From positions 310,001 through 374,000 of the forward strand of contig NZ_CP095413.1 in the NCBI RefSeq assembly GCF_023016285.1: DNA of 64,000 nucleotides, given 5' to 3'. The notes under the pieces were generated by a model. The model was not told the DNA's origin. It saw only the letters and a program-made list of their open reading frames with translations, and did not search any database. This document shows positions 26,530-36,145 of the stretch, piece after piece. The translations under genes were made by a program, and so were the position numbers. Source of the stretch: Muricauda sp. SCSIO 64092 (GTDB lineage Bacteria; Bacteroidota; Bacteroidia; Flavobacteriales; Flavobacteriaceae). Position 1 is the stretch's first letter, and each line of letters opens with the position of its first letter.

Positions 26530-27483
26530 TTAATCGTTACAACTTCCTTTGATCAGAATCTTATTGTCCCCCAGATATTCGTATGCCATGCCCTTTTTAA
26601 CATGCTTAATACTTTCCAATACCGTGGCCAAGGTTTGATTGTCATAGGTCGCCGTGATATGGCAGTGTTTTAGTTTTTCATTTTCAAAAACGAAGCTGAC
26701 ACCATACCATCGTTCAAGAACCTCAGCAGTCTCGGCCAGAGTAGCATCGTTGATATGGATAATTCCATTTTTCCAATCGATATAGGGATTTATTTCTACT
26801 TGAAAAGTGCTCAGGGTTTTATTCAAATGGTTAAAAACGCCCTGTTGGTTTGGACTAATAAAGACGGTACTAGCTGCAGAGGCAATCTTTACTTTTCCCG
26901 TGGCCAAGGTGACAGCCACTTCCTCTTTATCGGGATACGCATTGATGTTAAAGGATGTTCCCAATACAGTGGTGGTTACATCCCCCGATCTTATCACAAA
27001 AGGCTTGTCCCGGTTTTTGACCACATCAAAAAAAGCTTCGCCTATAAGTTCAACTTCTCGGGAATTCCCCTCAAAACGTTCTGGAAAACACAAGGTACTT
27101 CCTGAATTCAAAACAACTTTGGTTCCATCGGCCAAGGTCACATTCAGTTTTTGGCCCCAATCCGTATGCTCTACAATTTCAGCAATGGGTTCTTGTTGGA
27201 CCTCGTTATGTGACCAATTGTAGGCCACCATACCAAAACTTATGATCAATGCCCATGAAGCGGCAATCCGCAACCATTTTATAGATTTCGTTTTACCCCT
27301 TTTATGGATGATATGGGAAAGGTTTTGTTTTACTCTGGCTTTGTGGATCTCACTTTTGAAATTGACTTTTTCGTTTTTTGATAAAAGAATACCATCAAAT
27401 TGCTCCAAGAGTTTCTCTTCCGCTTCCGTTATTGTTCCATTTTGGTATTTCTCCATTAATCCTTTAATGTCGTTTTCCGTCAT
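26530..27483 (-). CDS. FecR-family anti-sigma factor
   Basis: The product has 317 residues. ATG at 27481-27483 is chosen. The N-terminal cytoplasmic part (about 1-80) binds the sigma factor. One membrane segment (WLRIAASWALIISFGMVAYN) follows. The periplasmic FecR domain (about 110-205) includes LADGTKVVLNSGSTLCFPERF and REVELIGEAFFDVV. The C-terminal domain is DUF4974-like (IHINDATLAETAEVLERWYG), which contacts the STN domain of the SusC partner. It lies between the sigma gene and the STN-bearing SusC gene, the standard Bacteroidota trans-envelope relay order. Confidence 0.93.
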   Translation of the reverse strand: MTENDIKGLMEKYQNGTITEAEEKLLEQFDGILLSKNEKVNFKSEIHKARVKQNLSHIIHKRGKTKSIKWLRIAASWALIISFGMVAYNWSHNEVQQEPIAEIVEHTDWGQKLNVTLADGTKVVLNSGSTLCFPERFEGNSREVELIGEAFFDVVKNRDKPFVIRSGDVTTTVLGTSFNINAYPDKEEVAVTLATGKVKIASAASTVFISPNQQGVFNHLNKTLSTFQVEINPYIDWKNGIIHINDATLAETAEVLERWYGVSFVFENEKLKHCHITATYDNQTLATVLESIKHVKKGMAYEYLGDNKILIKGSCND

Positions 27484-27602
27484 TGTGCGTGTCTTACAGT
27501 AACAAGTACCAAAAGCACTTGCCAACGCACACGGAAAAATGAAGGCTTAATAGTATCTTAAAGATTGGCGGTTTTTGTTAACCTTAACCTAAAAAAGGGT
27601 AG

Positions 27603-28163
27603 CTATAGGAAAGAAAAAAACCTCACTATGGTCAAGTCCTTTCGAAGCTTGCGAAGTGCCAAGGATATTTGGTTTTCAACGGAACGCTGTGAAATATTGA
27701 GTTTCTTGGCAATCTCTCCATTGCTGAAATTATTGATACGGCTTAATTTAAACACCTCCTGGCATCTTTTTGGTAAGCTTTCGATGGTACCATTTATTCG
27801 TCTGGACAACTCGATGCTATCTTCATGTTGCTCTACATCCGGGGCAATGAAAATCGAGTGGGCCGCTTCAATCTGGGTTTCATTAAATTTTCTGTCCCGA
27901 AAATAATTGTAGCAACGATAGCGTATGGCTTTATAGAGATAGGCCTTAATATCATGGACATCCAATTCCTGTTTTCGTTGCCAATAATCCGCCCATACAT
28001 CCTGGACCAAATCCTTAGCTCTGTGGTCATCCATAAGCATTGATGCGGCATAACCCATCATTGGCTCCCATAATAGGTCAATTAGGGCGTTAAATGATTT
28101 CCCGTCCGAGTTTTTAATCCCCTCAGCCAAAAATCCTACGGCAACCTTAGCATTATCTTCCAT
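27603..28163 (-). CDS. ECF RNA polymerase sigma factor (Bacteroidota sigma-70 type)
   Basis: The product has 186 residues. ATG at 28161-28163 is used; the frame also opens at a TTG five codons upstream. Region 2 is at about 18-85 (FNALIDLLWEPMMGYAASML, DDHRAKDLVQDVWADYWQRK, YLYKAIRYRCYNYFRD). Region 4 is at about 120-178 (ESLPKRCQEVFKLSRINNFS, NGEIAKKLNISQRSVENQIS). It is the regulator of the downstream FecR/SusC/SusD/phosphatase set, released when the STN-SusC receptor is occupied. Confidence 0.92.
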   Translation of the reverse strand: MEDNAKVAVGFLAEGIKNSDGKSFNALIDLLWEPMMGYAASMLMDDHRAKDLVQDVWADYWQRKQELDVHDIKAYLYKAIRYRCYNYFRDRKFNETQIEAAHSIFIAPDVEQHEDSIELSRRINGTIESLPKRCQEVFKLSRINNFSNGEIAKKLNISQRSVENQISLALRKLRKDLTIVRFFSFL

Positions 28164-28381
28164 CTCAATTACATACAAATAACATAAATAATTGAGTACA
28201 CCGATATTATAATATTGTAAACTTTATAGGGCATTAAGAAAAAAGGATCCACGATGCATGATCCCTTTTGGCAATTTGTTATTCCTGATAAATATCATAA
28301 AATGAACACATTGGTTTCCATAATTTTAATGATATCCCTACGTCTTCTCTCAGGTACCTGTCGTTAATTAAAAGTTTTACC

Positions 28382-28765
28382 ATGCACGTAAATCAAAGTA
28401 AAATCAAATTCGAGCAAGCCGACCAATACCTTGAAGCTGCCCAAAGCGAATTGTACCGCCCCGTTGAAGATGTTGTTCCTTATATGGTATGTAGAAGCGC
28501 TCGCCATGCCATATCCCATTATTTACAGGGGTATCTGTTACAACACGGCATTGAACCCACCGAAGGGGCTTCCCTAAAGACCTTACTGGAAAAATGCCGA
28601 ACAATCGAGAGTACGTTCGATAGTCTCGATTTGAGTCCTATAACATTTAACAGGGATGATGAATACAGTGCAGAATTCCACGAGATGAAAAACTGTATTG
28701 AATTAGCCACCGTTGTAAAACAATTGGTTCGTAAAACAGGCCCTGTCAGTGAAACAAATCCATGA
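28382..28765 (+). CDS. HEPN-domain protein upstream of the pyruvate oxidoreductase
   Basis: The product has 127 residues and is largely helical. It contains the HEPN motif R-x4-H (RHAISH in CRSARHAISHYLQGYLLQHG) together with SLKTLLEKCRTI, the usual helix of the family. HEPN proteins are often RNases or nucleotide-binding partners. This one stands alone, without an adjacent nucleotidyltransferase, 26 bases before the large pyruvate:ferredoxin oxidoreductase gene and in the same direction. It may regulate that operon; the role is unknown. Confidence 0.7.
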   Translation: MHVNQSKIKFEQADQYLEAAQSELYRPVEDVVPYMVCRSARHAISHYLQGYLLQHGIEPTEGASLKTLLEKCRTIESTFDSLDLSPITFNRDDEYSAEFHEMKNCIELATVVKQLVRKTGPVSETNP

Positions 28766-28791
28766 AATAGTACACCGTTAATTCCCGCGTT

Positions 28792-31700
28792 ATGAGCAAG
28801 TCAGTATTGCAGAAAATAGCCCAGCCCAAAAAATCAACAACAACCAAAGGCACCAAATCCTCCAAGCACAAATACCCCGGTAAACCCGTTGCCATGGATG
28901 GAAATTCGGCCGCGATCATGTGTGAACGTGAATCCACGGATGCCGCTGGTGCCTATCCTATCACACCTTCGACCCAGATGGGGGAATTTTGGGCCGATGC
29001 CGCTGCCAAGGGACATCTGAATATTTCGGACAAACCTTTGATATTCATTGAACCGGAAGGTGAGCATGCCGCGGCGGCAGTAACCGCAGGCTTGTCGATG
29101 ACCGGTTTACGTGCATCCAACTTTTCATCCGGTCAGGGCATCGCTTATATGCACGAATCGCTCTATGCAGCCGTAGGAAAACGCCTGACCTATGTTTTGA
29201 ATATTGGCTCACGGGCCATGACCAAATCGACCTTGAACGTACATGCGGGGCATGATGATTACCATGCTGTGGACGACACCGGTTTTTTCCAAATGTTTGC
29301 GAAAAAGGCACAGCATGTTGCCGACCTCAATATTATTGCGCATCGCATTGCAGAATTGGCACTTACCCCCGGTATTATTGCCCAGGACGGTTTTTTGACA
29401 ACGCATTTGATCGAATCATTTCTTTTACCAGAGCGGGAATTGATCAAAGAATATTTGGGAAGACCTGATGATATCATCGAAACGCCAACACCTGCCCAGC
29501 GTATTATTTACGGTGAAACACGTCGTCGCATTCCGGAATTGTGGGATGTCGATAACCCCGTAATGGCTGGTATTGTGCAGAACCAGGATTCCTATATGCA
29601 GAGCGTGGCCGCGCAACGCCCATTTTTCTTCGACCATATCCAGGAATTGACAGACCGGGCATTTGAAGAATATTACGAACTCACGGGCAGGCGGTATCAA
29701 CGGGTGATGACCTACAGGGCAGATGACGCCGACTACCTGATTTTAGGTCAGGGAAGCTTAGTGCCCAGTGCGGAGGTGGTTGTGGATTACCTGAGGGAAA
29801 CACGGGGAATAAAAGTAGGGGTGGTGGACCTGGTGATGTTCCGTCCCTTCCCCGCAGATCTACTCGGAAAAATAGTAAAAGGCAAAAAAGCGGTCACCAT
29901 ATTGGAACGTCTGGATCAGCCATTGGCCGTTGATTCTCCAATTACGCGTGAAATCCGGTCCGTTTTGAACAAATGTGTCGAAAATGGCATCAACAAAAAA
30001 CAGCATCCCTATCCTGAATTGACTTCGTATACCCTATCCGATATGCCCGCTATTTATTCGGGTTCATTTGGTTTGGGAAGTCGCGACCTGCAACCCGAAG
30101 GGCTCATCGGAGCCGTGGAAAATATGTTACCGGATGGAAAACATAAAAAAAAGTTTTACCTGTCCATCGATTTTATCCGAGAAACCCCGCACTCCCCAAA
30201 ACAAAAGGCCTATCAGGAAACCATAGTGGAATCCTATCCGCAGGTTAAGGATTTGGCCATTCGAGGTTCGGAAAACCCAAACCTCATGCCAAAGGATGCC
30301 ATCACCGTCCGTTTCCATTCCGTTGGGGGTTGGGGAGCAATAACCACGGGTAAGAATATGGCGATGACCTTGTATGAGCTACTGGGGTATCACATTAAAG
30401 CGAATCCAAAATACGGTTCTGAAAAAAAAGGACAGCCAACCACCTACTATCTCGCAGCAGCTCCCGAACCTATTCGAGTCAATTGCGAATACTTCTTTGT
30501 CGATGTTGTTTTATCTCCCGACCCCAATGTATTTAAACATACCAACGCACTGGCGGGACTAAAAAAAGGAGGTAGTTTCATCATTCAAAGCGATAAGAAA
30601 ACACCGGATGAGGTGTGGGCAGAGATTCCAGAACGCTATCAAAAGGTAATTATCGATAAGGAGATTTCCTTATTTTATATTGATGGATTTAAAATTGCTA
30701 GAGAGGAAGCCACCGATCCCGAACTACAGTTACGCATGCAGGGAATTGCCTTTCAGGGCGCCTTTTTCTCAGCTTCCCCACTTCTGGAAAAATCCGGATT
30801 ATCAGACGAAAAATTGTTAAAAGCGATAGAGGACCAATTACAGCAGAAATTCGGATCCAAGGGGCAACGTGTTGTTGATGATAATATGCGCGTGGTAAAA
30901 CGTGGTTTTGATGAAGTACATGAAATTACCAATAAGGTATTGGGTGCTGGACACCAGGACAAGGCAGGCAGTAATGGCCAGGCCGTCCCAACCATTCCAA
31001 GTATGATGAAAAGGATTCCACAGAGTGAATCACAGCTTAGTGACATTCATCGTTTTTGGGAACAAACCGGTAATTTCTATTTAAGGGGCATGGGAAATGA
31101 TAATCTTACCGACCCCTTCATAGGCCTGAGTGTAATGCCTGCCGTTTCATCGGTATTCCGCGATATGACGGGAATACGCTTTGAACACCCGGAATGGGTT
31201 CCCAATAACTGTACGGCCTGTGGGGACTGTTATACCGTTTGTCCGGATACGGCCATACCTGGACTTGTAAGTGAAGTATCCGACGTTTTCGATACCATTG
31301 TGAAACGCGTTAAAAGGAATCACGGAAAACTTGAGCATTTGCCCAGGGCCGTCCGCAAAATGGAAGGCCATGTGAGACAACTGTTTTCCGCCTCAAAAAA
31401 TGGAGCGACGGTCAATGATTTTATTCAGCATGCGATTGATATGACCATTGACGAGTACGATGGTGGTAGCGAACTGACCAAGGAGTTTGATTGGTTCAAA
31501 GAAGAATTGGGTGAATTTAACTTCGCCCTGACCAGACCCTATTTTGATTTGCATGAGAAAAAACAGGAAAACAGTGGAGGTTTATTCAGCATCACCATTA
31601 ACCCGAATACCTGTAAAGGTTGTATGGAATGTGTTGCAGTTTGCGACGATGAAGCGCTCATTACGGTACCCCAGACGGAAGGTTCCATTGCCAAACTCAA

Positions 31701-33759
31701 CAAAGAGTGGGATTTGTGGATGGACCTACCAAATACACCGCAAAAATTCAATCGTGTCGATGATCTTGAAGAGAAAATCGGGCCATTGGAAACCATTTTA
31801 TTGAATAAGGATGCGTATCTGAATTTTGCCAGTGGTGATGGAGCCTGTTTGGGTTGCTCCGAGAAATCCGTAGTGCATTTGTTCATTGCCACAGTGGAGT
31901 CGCTCATGCAGCCACGTATTGAAAAACACATGGCATATCTAGAGGAATTGACGGACAAACTGGAAAAACATATCCAGGTGAAGTTGATGAACCCTGTGGA
32001 TTTGACGGATTCGGATACCATGTCCAAAATTGTCTCGGAAATGCAGAACTCCGATCTGACCATGGCAGAAATTACCCGAAGGTTGGAATCCGAACATGGG
32101 GGGGAACCCATTGATCAGGAATGGCTCCGCAATGTGACCCAACTCCTGGCCAAATTGAAGAAACTGAAATGGAAGTACACCAATGGTACTACAGGTAAAG
32201 GTCGCTCCAATATGGGGATGCTCAACTCAACGGGATGTACCTCCGTTTGGGGCAGTACCTGGCCCTTTAACCCGTATCCATTCCCATGGGCCAACCATTT
32301 GTTCCAGGATTCCCCCTCTATGGCCATGGGCGTTTTTGAAGGGCATATGTCCAAAATGGCCGAGGGCTTTAAGGCCATACGCATGGCGGAATTGGAGCTT
32401 GAGGGAAAATACGATGCAACCGAACATGACGATTTCTTCACCTATTTCACCTGGCAACAGTTTACTGATGAAGAATGGTTGCTTTGCCCACCAGTGGTAG
32501 CACTGGGTGGGGATGGTGCCATGTACGATATCGGTTTCCAAAACCTCTCCCGCTTAATGGCCTCGGGAAAACCCATAAAGGTGATTATTGTGGATACCCA
32601 GGTATACTCCAATACAGGAGGTCAGGCCTGCACTTCCGGATTTATTGGTCAGGTTTCGGACATGGCCGAATACGGAAAGGTCTGGAAGGGAAAAAGTGAA
32701 CCCAGAAAGGAAATCGGTCTTATTGCCATGGCACACAGAAATACCTATGTCCTGCAAGCAACACTGGCCAATACAAGCCAAATGATCGAAGGTTTCATTG
32801 ATGGCCTAATGACCAAGCGGCCGGCTCTTTTTAATCTCTATACTACCTGCCAACCAGAACACGGTGTAGGGGACGATATGGGGGTGCATCAGGCAAAACT
32901 TGCCGTAGAATCAAGGGCATACCCTATATTCAAATACAATCCCGATCATGGAATAAAAGCTAAGGAAGCCTTTGATCTGTCCGGCAATCCGGCCATGGAT
33001 CGGCTATGGCCAACCTATGGCTTGAAATATCTTGAATATGGACAGGAACGTACCATGGAATTACCGATGACCTTTGCGGACTTTGCCCTCACGGAAGCTC
33101 GATTTAGAAAACACTTTAGAAAAGTTCCCCGTAGTGCCTGGAATGAGAATATGGTGCTGCTGGCAGACTTTTTGGAATTGGAGGAAAGCGAGCGGGAAGG
33201 TAAGTTCCCTTTTATCTGGGCCGTGGACAGAAATCAAAAACTCAATCGGGTATTGGTAGCGAAACCAATTGTGGAGTCTTGCGAAGAACGACGGGACTTC
33301 TGGTTGATGTTGCGTGACCTCGCCGGAGTGGAAATGGAAAAACCCCAGGAAGAGGACCTGGAAGGTAGAATACGAAGCGAAGTGGTAGGAAATATTGCCC
33401 AAGGTCTGATGCAACTTGCCGGTGGCAATGGGGAAAGCATTGTGAAAATGGCCATGGGACAACCTACCCCAACGGATGTGACGGTCGAGGAAGCGGCATC
33501 AAGTAGGGACTATTTGGCCCCATGGTTGGAAACGGAGGAATGTACTTCATGTGACGAGTGCATAAAGCTCAACCCGAATATTTTTGCTTACAACGAAAAC
33601 AACAAGGCATACATCAAAAATGCGAAGGCAGGACCTTATGAAGACCTGGTAAAAGCAGCCGAAAAATGTACCGCGGGTGTCATCCATCCGGGATTGCCCG
33701 CAGAACGATCGGCAAAGGACATTGAAAAATGGATAAGTAGAGCTGAAAAGTTCAATTAG
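28792..33759 (+). CDS. Large pyruvate (2-oxoacid):ferredoxin oxidoreductase with C-terminal ferredoxin domain
   Basis: The product has 1655 residues, against about 1170-1200 for standard NifJ. Order: oxoacid-binding pyrimidine domain (MDGNSAAIMCERESTDAAGA, about 35-260), domain II (about 280-400), gamma domain (FHSVGGWGAITTGKNMAMTL, about 505-700), a 4Fe-4S pair (CTACGDCYTVCP near 805 and CKGCMECVAVCD near 941), the proximal-cluster CLGCSEKS near 1017, and the thiamine diphosphate site (GGDGAMYDIGFQNLSRLMAS near 1239, then VYSNTGGQAC). An extra ferredoxin-like module (CTSCDECIKLNPNIFAYNEN, near 1583) closes it. It oxidises pyruvate or another 2-oxoacid to acyl-CoA and reduces ferredoxin. The Rnf genes follow directly, which indicates that the electrons go there. 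Confidence 0.9.
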   Translation: MSKSVLQKIAQPKKSTTTKGTKSSKHKYPGKPVAMDGNSAAIMCERESTDAAGAYPITPSTQMGEFWADAAAKGHLNISDKPLIFIEPEGEHAAAAVTAGLSMTGLRASNFSSGQGIAYMHESLYAAVGKRLTYVLNIGSRAMTKSTLNVHAGHDDYHAVDDTGFFQMFAKKAQHVADLNIIAHRIAELALTPGIIAQDGFLTTHLIESFLLPERELIKEYLGRPDDIIETPTPAQRIIYGETRRRIPELWDVDNPVMAGIVQNQDSYMQSVAAQRPFFFDHIQELTDRAFEEYYELTGRRYQRVMTYRADDADYLILGQGSLVPSAEVVVDYLRETRGIKVGVVDLVMFRPFPADLLGKIVKGKKAVTILERLDQPLAVDSPITREIRSVLNKCVENGINKKQHPYPELTSYTLSDMPAIYSGSFGLGSRDLQPEGLIGAVENMLPDGKHKKKFYLSIDFIRETPHSPKQKAYQETIVESYPQVKDLAIRGSENPNLMPKDAITVRFHSVGGWGAITTGKNMAMTLYELLGYHIKANPKYGSEKKGQPTTYYLAAAPEPIRVNCEYFFVDVVLSPDPNVFKHTNALAGLKKGGSFIIQSDKKTPDEVWAEIPERYQKVIIDKEISLFYIDGFKIAREEATDPELQLRMQGIAFQGAFFSASPLLEKSGLSDEKLLKAIEDQLQQKFGSKGQRVVDDNMRVVKRGFDEVHEITNKVLGAGHQDKAGSNGQAVPTIPSMMKRIPQSESQLSDIHRFWEQTGNFYLRGMGNDNLTDPFIGLSVMPAVSSVFRDMTGIRFEHPEWVPNNCTACGDCYTVCPDTAIPGLVSEVSDVFDTIVKRVKRNHGKLEHLPRAVRKMEGHVRQLFSASKNGATVNDFIQHAIDMTIDEYDGGSELTKEFDWFKEELGEFNFALTRPYFDLHEKKQENSGGLFSITINPNTCKGCMECVAVCDDEALITVPQTEGSIAKLNKEWDLWMDLPNTPQKFNRVDDLEEKIGPLETILLNKDAYLNFASGDGACLGCSEKSVVHLFIATVESLMQPRIEKHMAYLEELTDKLEKHIQVKLMNPVDLTDSDTMSKIVSEMQNSDLTMAEITRRLESEHGGEPIDQEWLRNVTQLLAKLKKLKWKYTNGTTGKGRSNMGMLNSTGCTSVWGSTWPFNPYPFPWANHLFQDSPSMAMGVFEGHMSKMAEGFKAIRMAELELEGKYDATEHDDFFTYFTWQQFTDEEWLLCPPVVALGGDGAMYDIGFQNLSRLMASGKPIKVIIVDTQVYSNTGGQACTSGFIGQVSDMAEYGKVWKGKSEPRKEIGLIAMAHRNTYVLQATLANTSQMIEGFIDGLMTKRPALFNLYTTCQPEHGVGDDMGVHQAKLAVESRAYPIFKYNPDHGIKAKEAFDLSGNPAMDRLWPTYGLKYLEYGQERTMELPMTFADFALTEARFRKHFRKVPRSAWNENMVLLADFLELEESEREGKFPFIWAVDRNQKLNRVLVAKPIVESCEERRDFWLMLRDLAGVEMEKPQEEDLEGRIRSEVVGNIAQGLMQLAGGNGESIVKMAMGQPTPTDVTVEEAASSRDYLAPWLETEECTSCDECIKLNPNIFAYNENNKAYIKNAKAGPYEDLVKAAEKCTAGVIHPGLPAERSAKDIEKWISRAEKFN

Positions 33760-33774
33760 TGTACACAGGGCATT

Positions 33775-35133
33775 ATGGGATTTTTCAACTTTTATAAGGA
33801 TACGTTCAAACATGGTATTCACCCCCCGGAAAGCAAGGATGAAACCAATGCCCTTCCCATCCGGCAATTTCCCTTTGCTCCTGTCATTATTCTGCCCATG
33901 GCGCAACACATCGGTGCGCCGTCCGAAATTATAGTTCGCGAAGGGCAGGAAGTACACAGGGGGGAACTGTTGGCCAAGGCAGGCGGTTATGTTTCCGTAC
34001 CCATGCATGCTCCGGTCTCCGGGATTATTCGAAAAATTGGAAATGTTCCGACCATTTCCGGTAAAATGTCCCCCGGTATTTTCCTTGAGGCATTTCCCTC
34101 TTCAACCCAAGAAGTGCTTGAAGGAAAACCGATCGATCCGGATACGGCCACTCCAGAAGAAATCCTGCAGGGAATTCAAGATGCCGGAATTGTAGGGCTG
34201 GGTGGAGCGGCATTTCCTACCCATGTAAAGTTGAAAATTCCGGAAGGGAAAAAATGCGAAACCTTAATTCTAAATGGAATTGAATGCGAACCCTATCTGA
34301 CCACGGACCACCGTGTGATGTTGGAACAGGAAAAGGACATTTTTAAGGGAATTCATTATTTATTGAAAGCTACCGGAGCTCAAAACGCAATCATCGGTAT
34401 AGAAGCGAACAAACAAGACGCCGCCGATCACTTGGCAAAACACCTTCCAAAAGAATTACCGGTGTCCATAAAGGTGCTTCCCGTAAAATACCCACAGGGG
34501 GCCGAGAAAATGTTGATCACCTCCCTCCTTCAAAAAGAAGTTCCATCAAAAAGCTTTCCCATTGAAGTAGGCGTGGTTGTCGTGAATGTTGCGACTGCGG
34601 CGGAGATTGGACGATTACTGCCCCATGGTCGTGGAATCCAGGAACGTGTGATCACCATTACCGGGCCCGGTGTCAAAAAGAAAGGAAATTATCTGATCCC
34701 GATAGGTACGCCCCTGCGTTTTGTATTGGAACACGTGGGTGTGGAGGAAGAAATTAGCGAGGTGTATATGGGCGGACCGATGATGGGCGTTGCGGTTTCC
34801 AACCTTGATATTTCCATTGTAAAGGGTACCTCGGGCATTTTGGTGTTTACAAGGAAAGATGTGAACAGATCATCCAAAACATATCCCTGTATCAAATGTG
34901 GGGCTTGTGTGGATGCCTGTCCAATTTTATTGAATCCATCCAAGCTAGGTATCCTGGCAAAATTTGAGGCTTACGATGAAATGGCTTCGGATTATCATTT
35001 GATGGATTGTTTTGAGTGCGGATCCTGCACCTATGTATGCCCATCGCATATTCCATTGGTGCAGTATTTCCGTTTGGCAAAAAGAGTGGTCCGAAAGCGG
35101 GAAGCCGAAAAAAAAGAGGAAAGCCATGCTTAA
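33775..35133 (+). CDS. rnfC: Rnf complex subunit C
   Basis: The product has 452 residues. The N-terminal biotin-like hammerhead (VREGQEVHRGELLAKAGGYV) is followed by the FMN/NADH-binding Complex1_51K-like region (IVGLGGAAFPTHVKLKIPEG, LNGIECEPYLTTDHRVM). Two 4Fe-4S motifs are near 371 (CIKCGACVDACP) and 412 (CFECGSCTYVCP). RnfC is the soluble NADH-facing subunit of the ferredoxin:NAD oxidoreductase ion pump. It lacks the long alanine/lysine-rich tail of the E. coli RsxC protein. The gene starts 16 bases after the pyruvate oxidoreductase stop and overlaps rnfD by 8 bases. Confidence 0.95.
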   Translation: MGFFNFYKDTFKHGIHPPESKDETNALPIRQFPFAPVIILPMAQHIGAPSEIIVREGQEVHRGELLAKAGGYVSVPMHAPVSGIIRKIGNVPTISGKMSPGIFLEAFPSSTQEVLEGKPIDPDTATPEEILQGIQDAGIVGLGGAAFPTHVKLKIPEGKKCETLILNGIECEPYLTTDHRVMLEQEKDIFKGIHYLLKATGAQNAIIGIEANKQDAADHLAKHLPKELPVSIKVLPVKYPQGAEKMLITSLLQKEVPSKSFPIEVGVVVVNVATAAEIGRLLPHGRGIQERVITITGPGVKKKGNYLIPIGTPLRFVLEHVGVEEEISEVYMGGPMMGVAVSNLDISIVKGTSGILVFTRKDVNRSSKTYPCIKCGACVDACPILLNPSKLGILAKFEAYDEMASDYHLMDCFECGSCTYVCPSHIPLVQYFRLAKRVVRKREAEKKEESHA

Positions 35134-36145
35134 AAAAACTTTGGATATCAGCTCATCGCCTCACATCTATAAGGGGCGAAGTACGGATGACATTATGAAA
35201 AATGTGGTTTGGGCGTTGCTACCCGTAGTTCTTTTCGCTAGCTATTCCTTTGGGTTGAACGCACTATTGGTCATTTTTACGGCTACACTTGCCTGTGTAT
35301 TGACGGAGCATTTTTTGTGTAAACTTTCAAAAAAAGAAACCACTGTCAATGATTATTCTGCTGTAATCACCGGGTTATTACTGGGCCTGACCTTACCTCC
35401 CAGTTTTCCATTATGGATGGCTTTTGTAGGTGGCATAATTGGTATTGCCCTTGGCAAATACATATTCGGTGGATTGGGGTACAATGTATTCAACCCGGCG
35501 CTTGTGGCCAGGGCGGTTTTACAGGCAGCCTTCCCGGTTGCCATTACTACCTGGCATCCCGCTTTTCTACCCGATCGTTTTACCAACATTTCCGGGTCAA
35601 TTTTTACCTGGCCCTTTATGCAACCCCAGTTTGATGCCGTTTCCGGGGCAACCCCACTATCGGCTTTTAAGTTTGATGGAATTACGGCATCTACGGCAGA
35701 ATTGGCTTTTGGCCAGATAAGTGGCTCAACAGGCGAAACCTGTGCGGTCATCATTGCCTTGGGAGGTCTGTATTTAATTGCCCAAAATATGATGAGTTGG
35801 AGAATTCCGGTCGCTGTCCTATTGAGCGCATTTGTATTGAGTGGCGCCCTTTACCTCATGGATAGTGCATTGTATCCTTCGCCCTTCTTTATGTTGTTTT
35901 CCGGCGGACTGATGCTCGGAGCGGTTTTTATGGCTACGGATATGGTGTCTTCCCCCATTACGCCTGTCGGTTTGTGGGTCTACGGTGGCATTATAGGTAT
36001 TTTAACCATTGTCATCCGCATTTGGAGTGGTTTACCGGAAGGTGTGATGTACTCTATTTTGTTGGCCAATGCAATTTCGCCCCATATCGATACCCTTGTT
36101 AAACATCGGGTATACGGAACAACCAAAAAAATGAAAACCACATGA
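35126..36145 (+). CDS. rnfD: Rnf complex subunit D
   Basis: The product has 339 residues. ATG at 35126-35128, overlapping the rnfC stop, is chosen; the frame is open further upstream inside rnfC but the family begins here (LKKTLDISSSPHI). It is a multi-pass inner-membrane protein. The covalent flavin site is visible as SGATPLSAF, where the threonine carries FMN attached by ApbE. No apbE gene is in the window, so it must lie elsewhere. The gene overlaps rnfG by four bases (ATGA). Confidence 0.95.
   Translation: MLKKTLDISSSPHIYKGRSTDDIMKNVVWALLPVVLFASYSFGLNALLVIFTATLACVLTEHFLCKLSKKETTVNDYSAVITGLLLGLTLPPSFPLWMAFVGGIIGIALGKYIFGGLGYNVFNPALVARAVLQAAFPVAITTWHPAFLPDRFTNISGSIFTWPFMQPQFDAVSGATPLSAFKFDGITASTAELAFGQISGSTGETCAVIIALGGLYLIAQNMMSWRIPVAVLLSAFVLSGALYLMDSALYPSPFFMLFSGGLMLGAVFMATDMVSSPITPVGLWVYGGIIGILTIVIRIWSGLPEGVMYSILLANAISPHIDTLVKHRVYGTTKKMKTT

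Noticed and set aside
31539..32111. 190-codon open frame on the minus strand inside the pyruvate oxidoreductase gene
   Set aside because: It lies fully antisense to a strongly supported coding region, has low-complexity Ser/Phe-rich composition and no domain.
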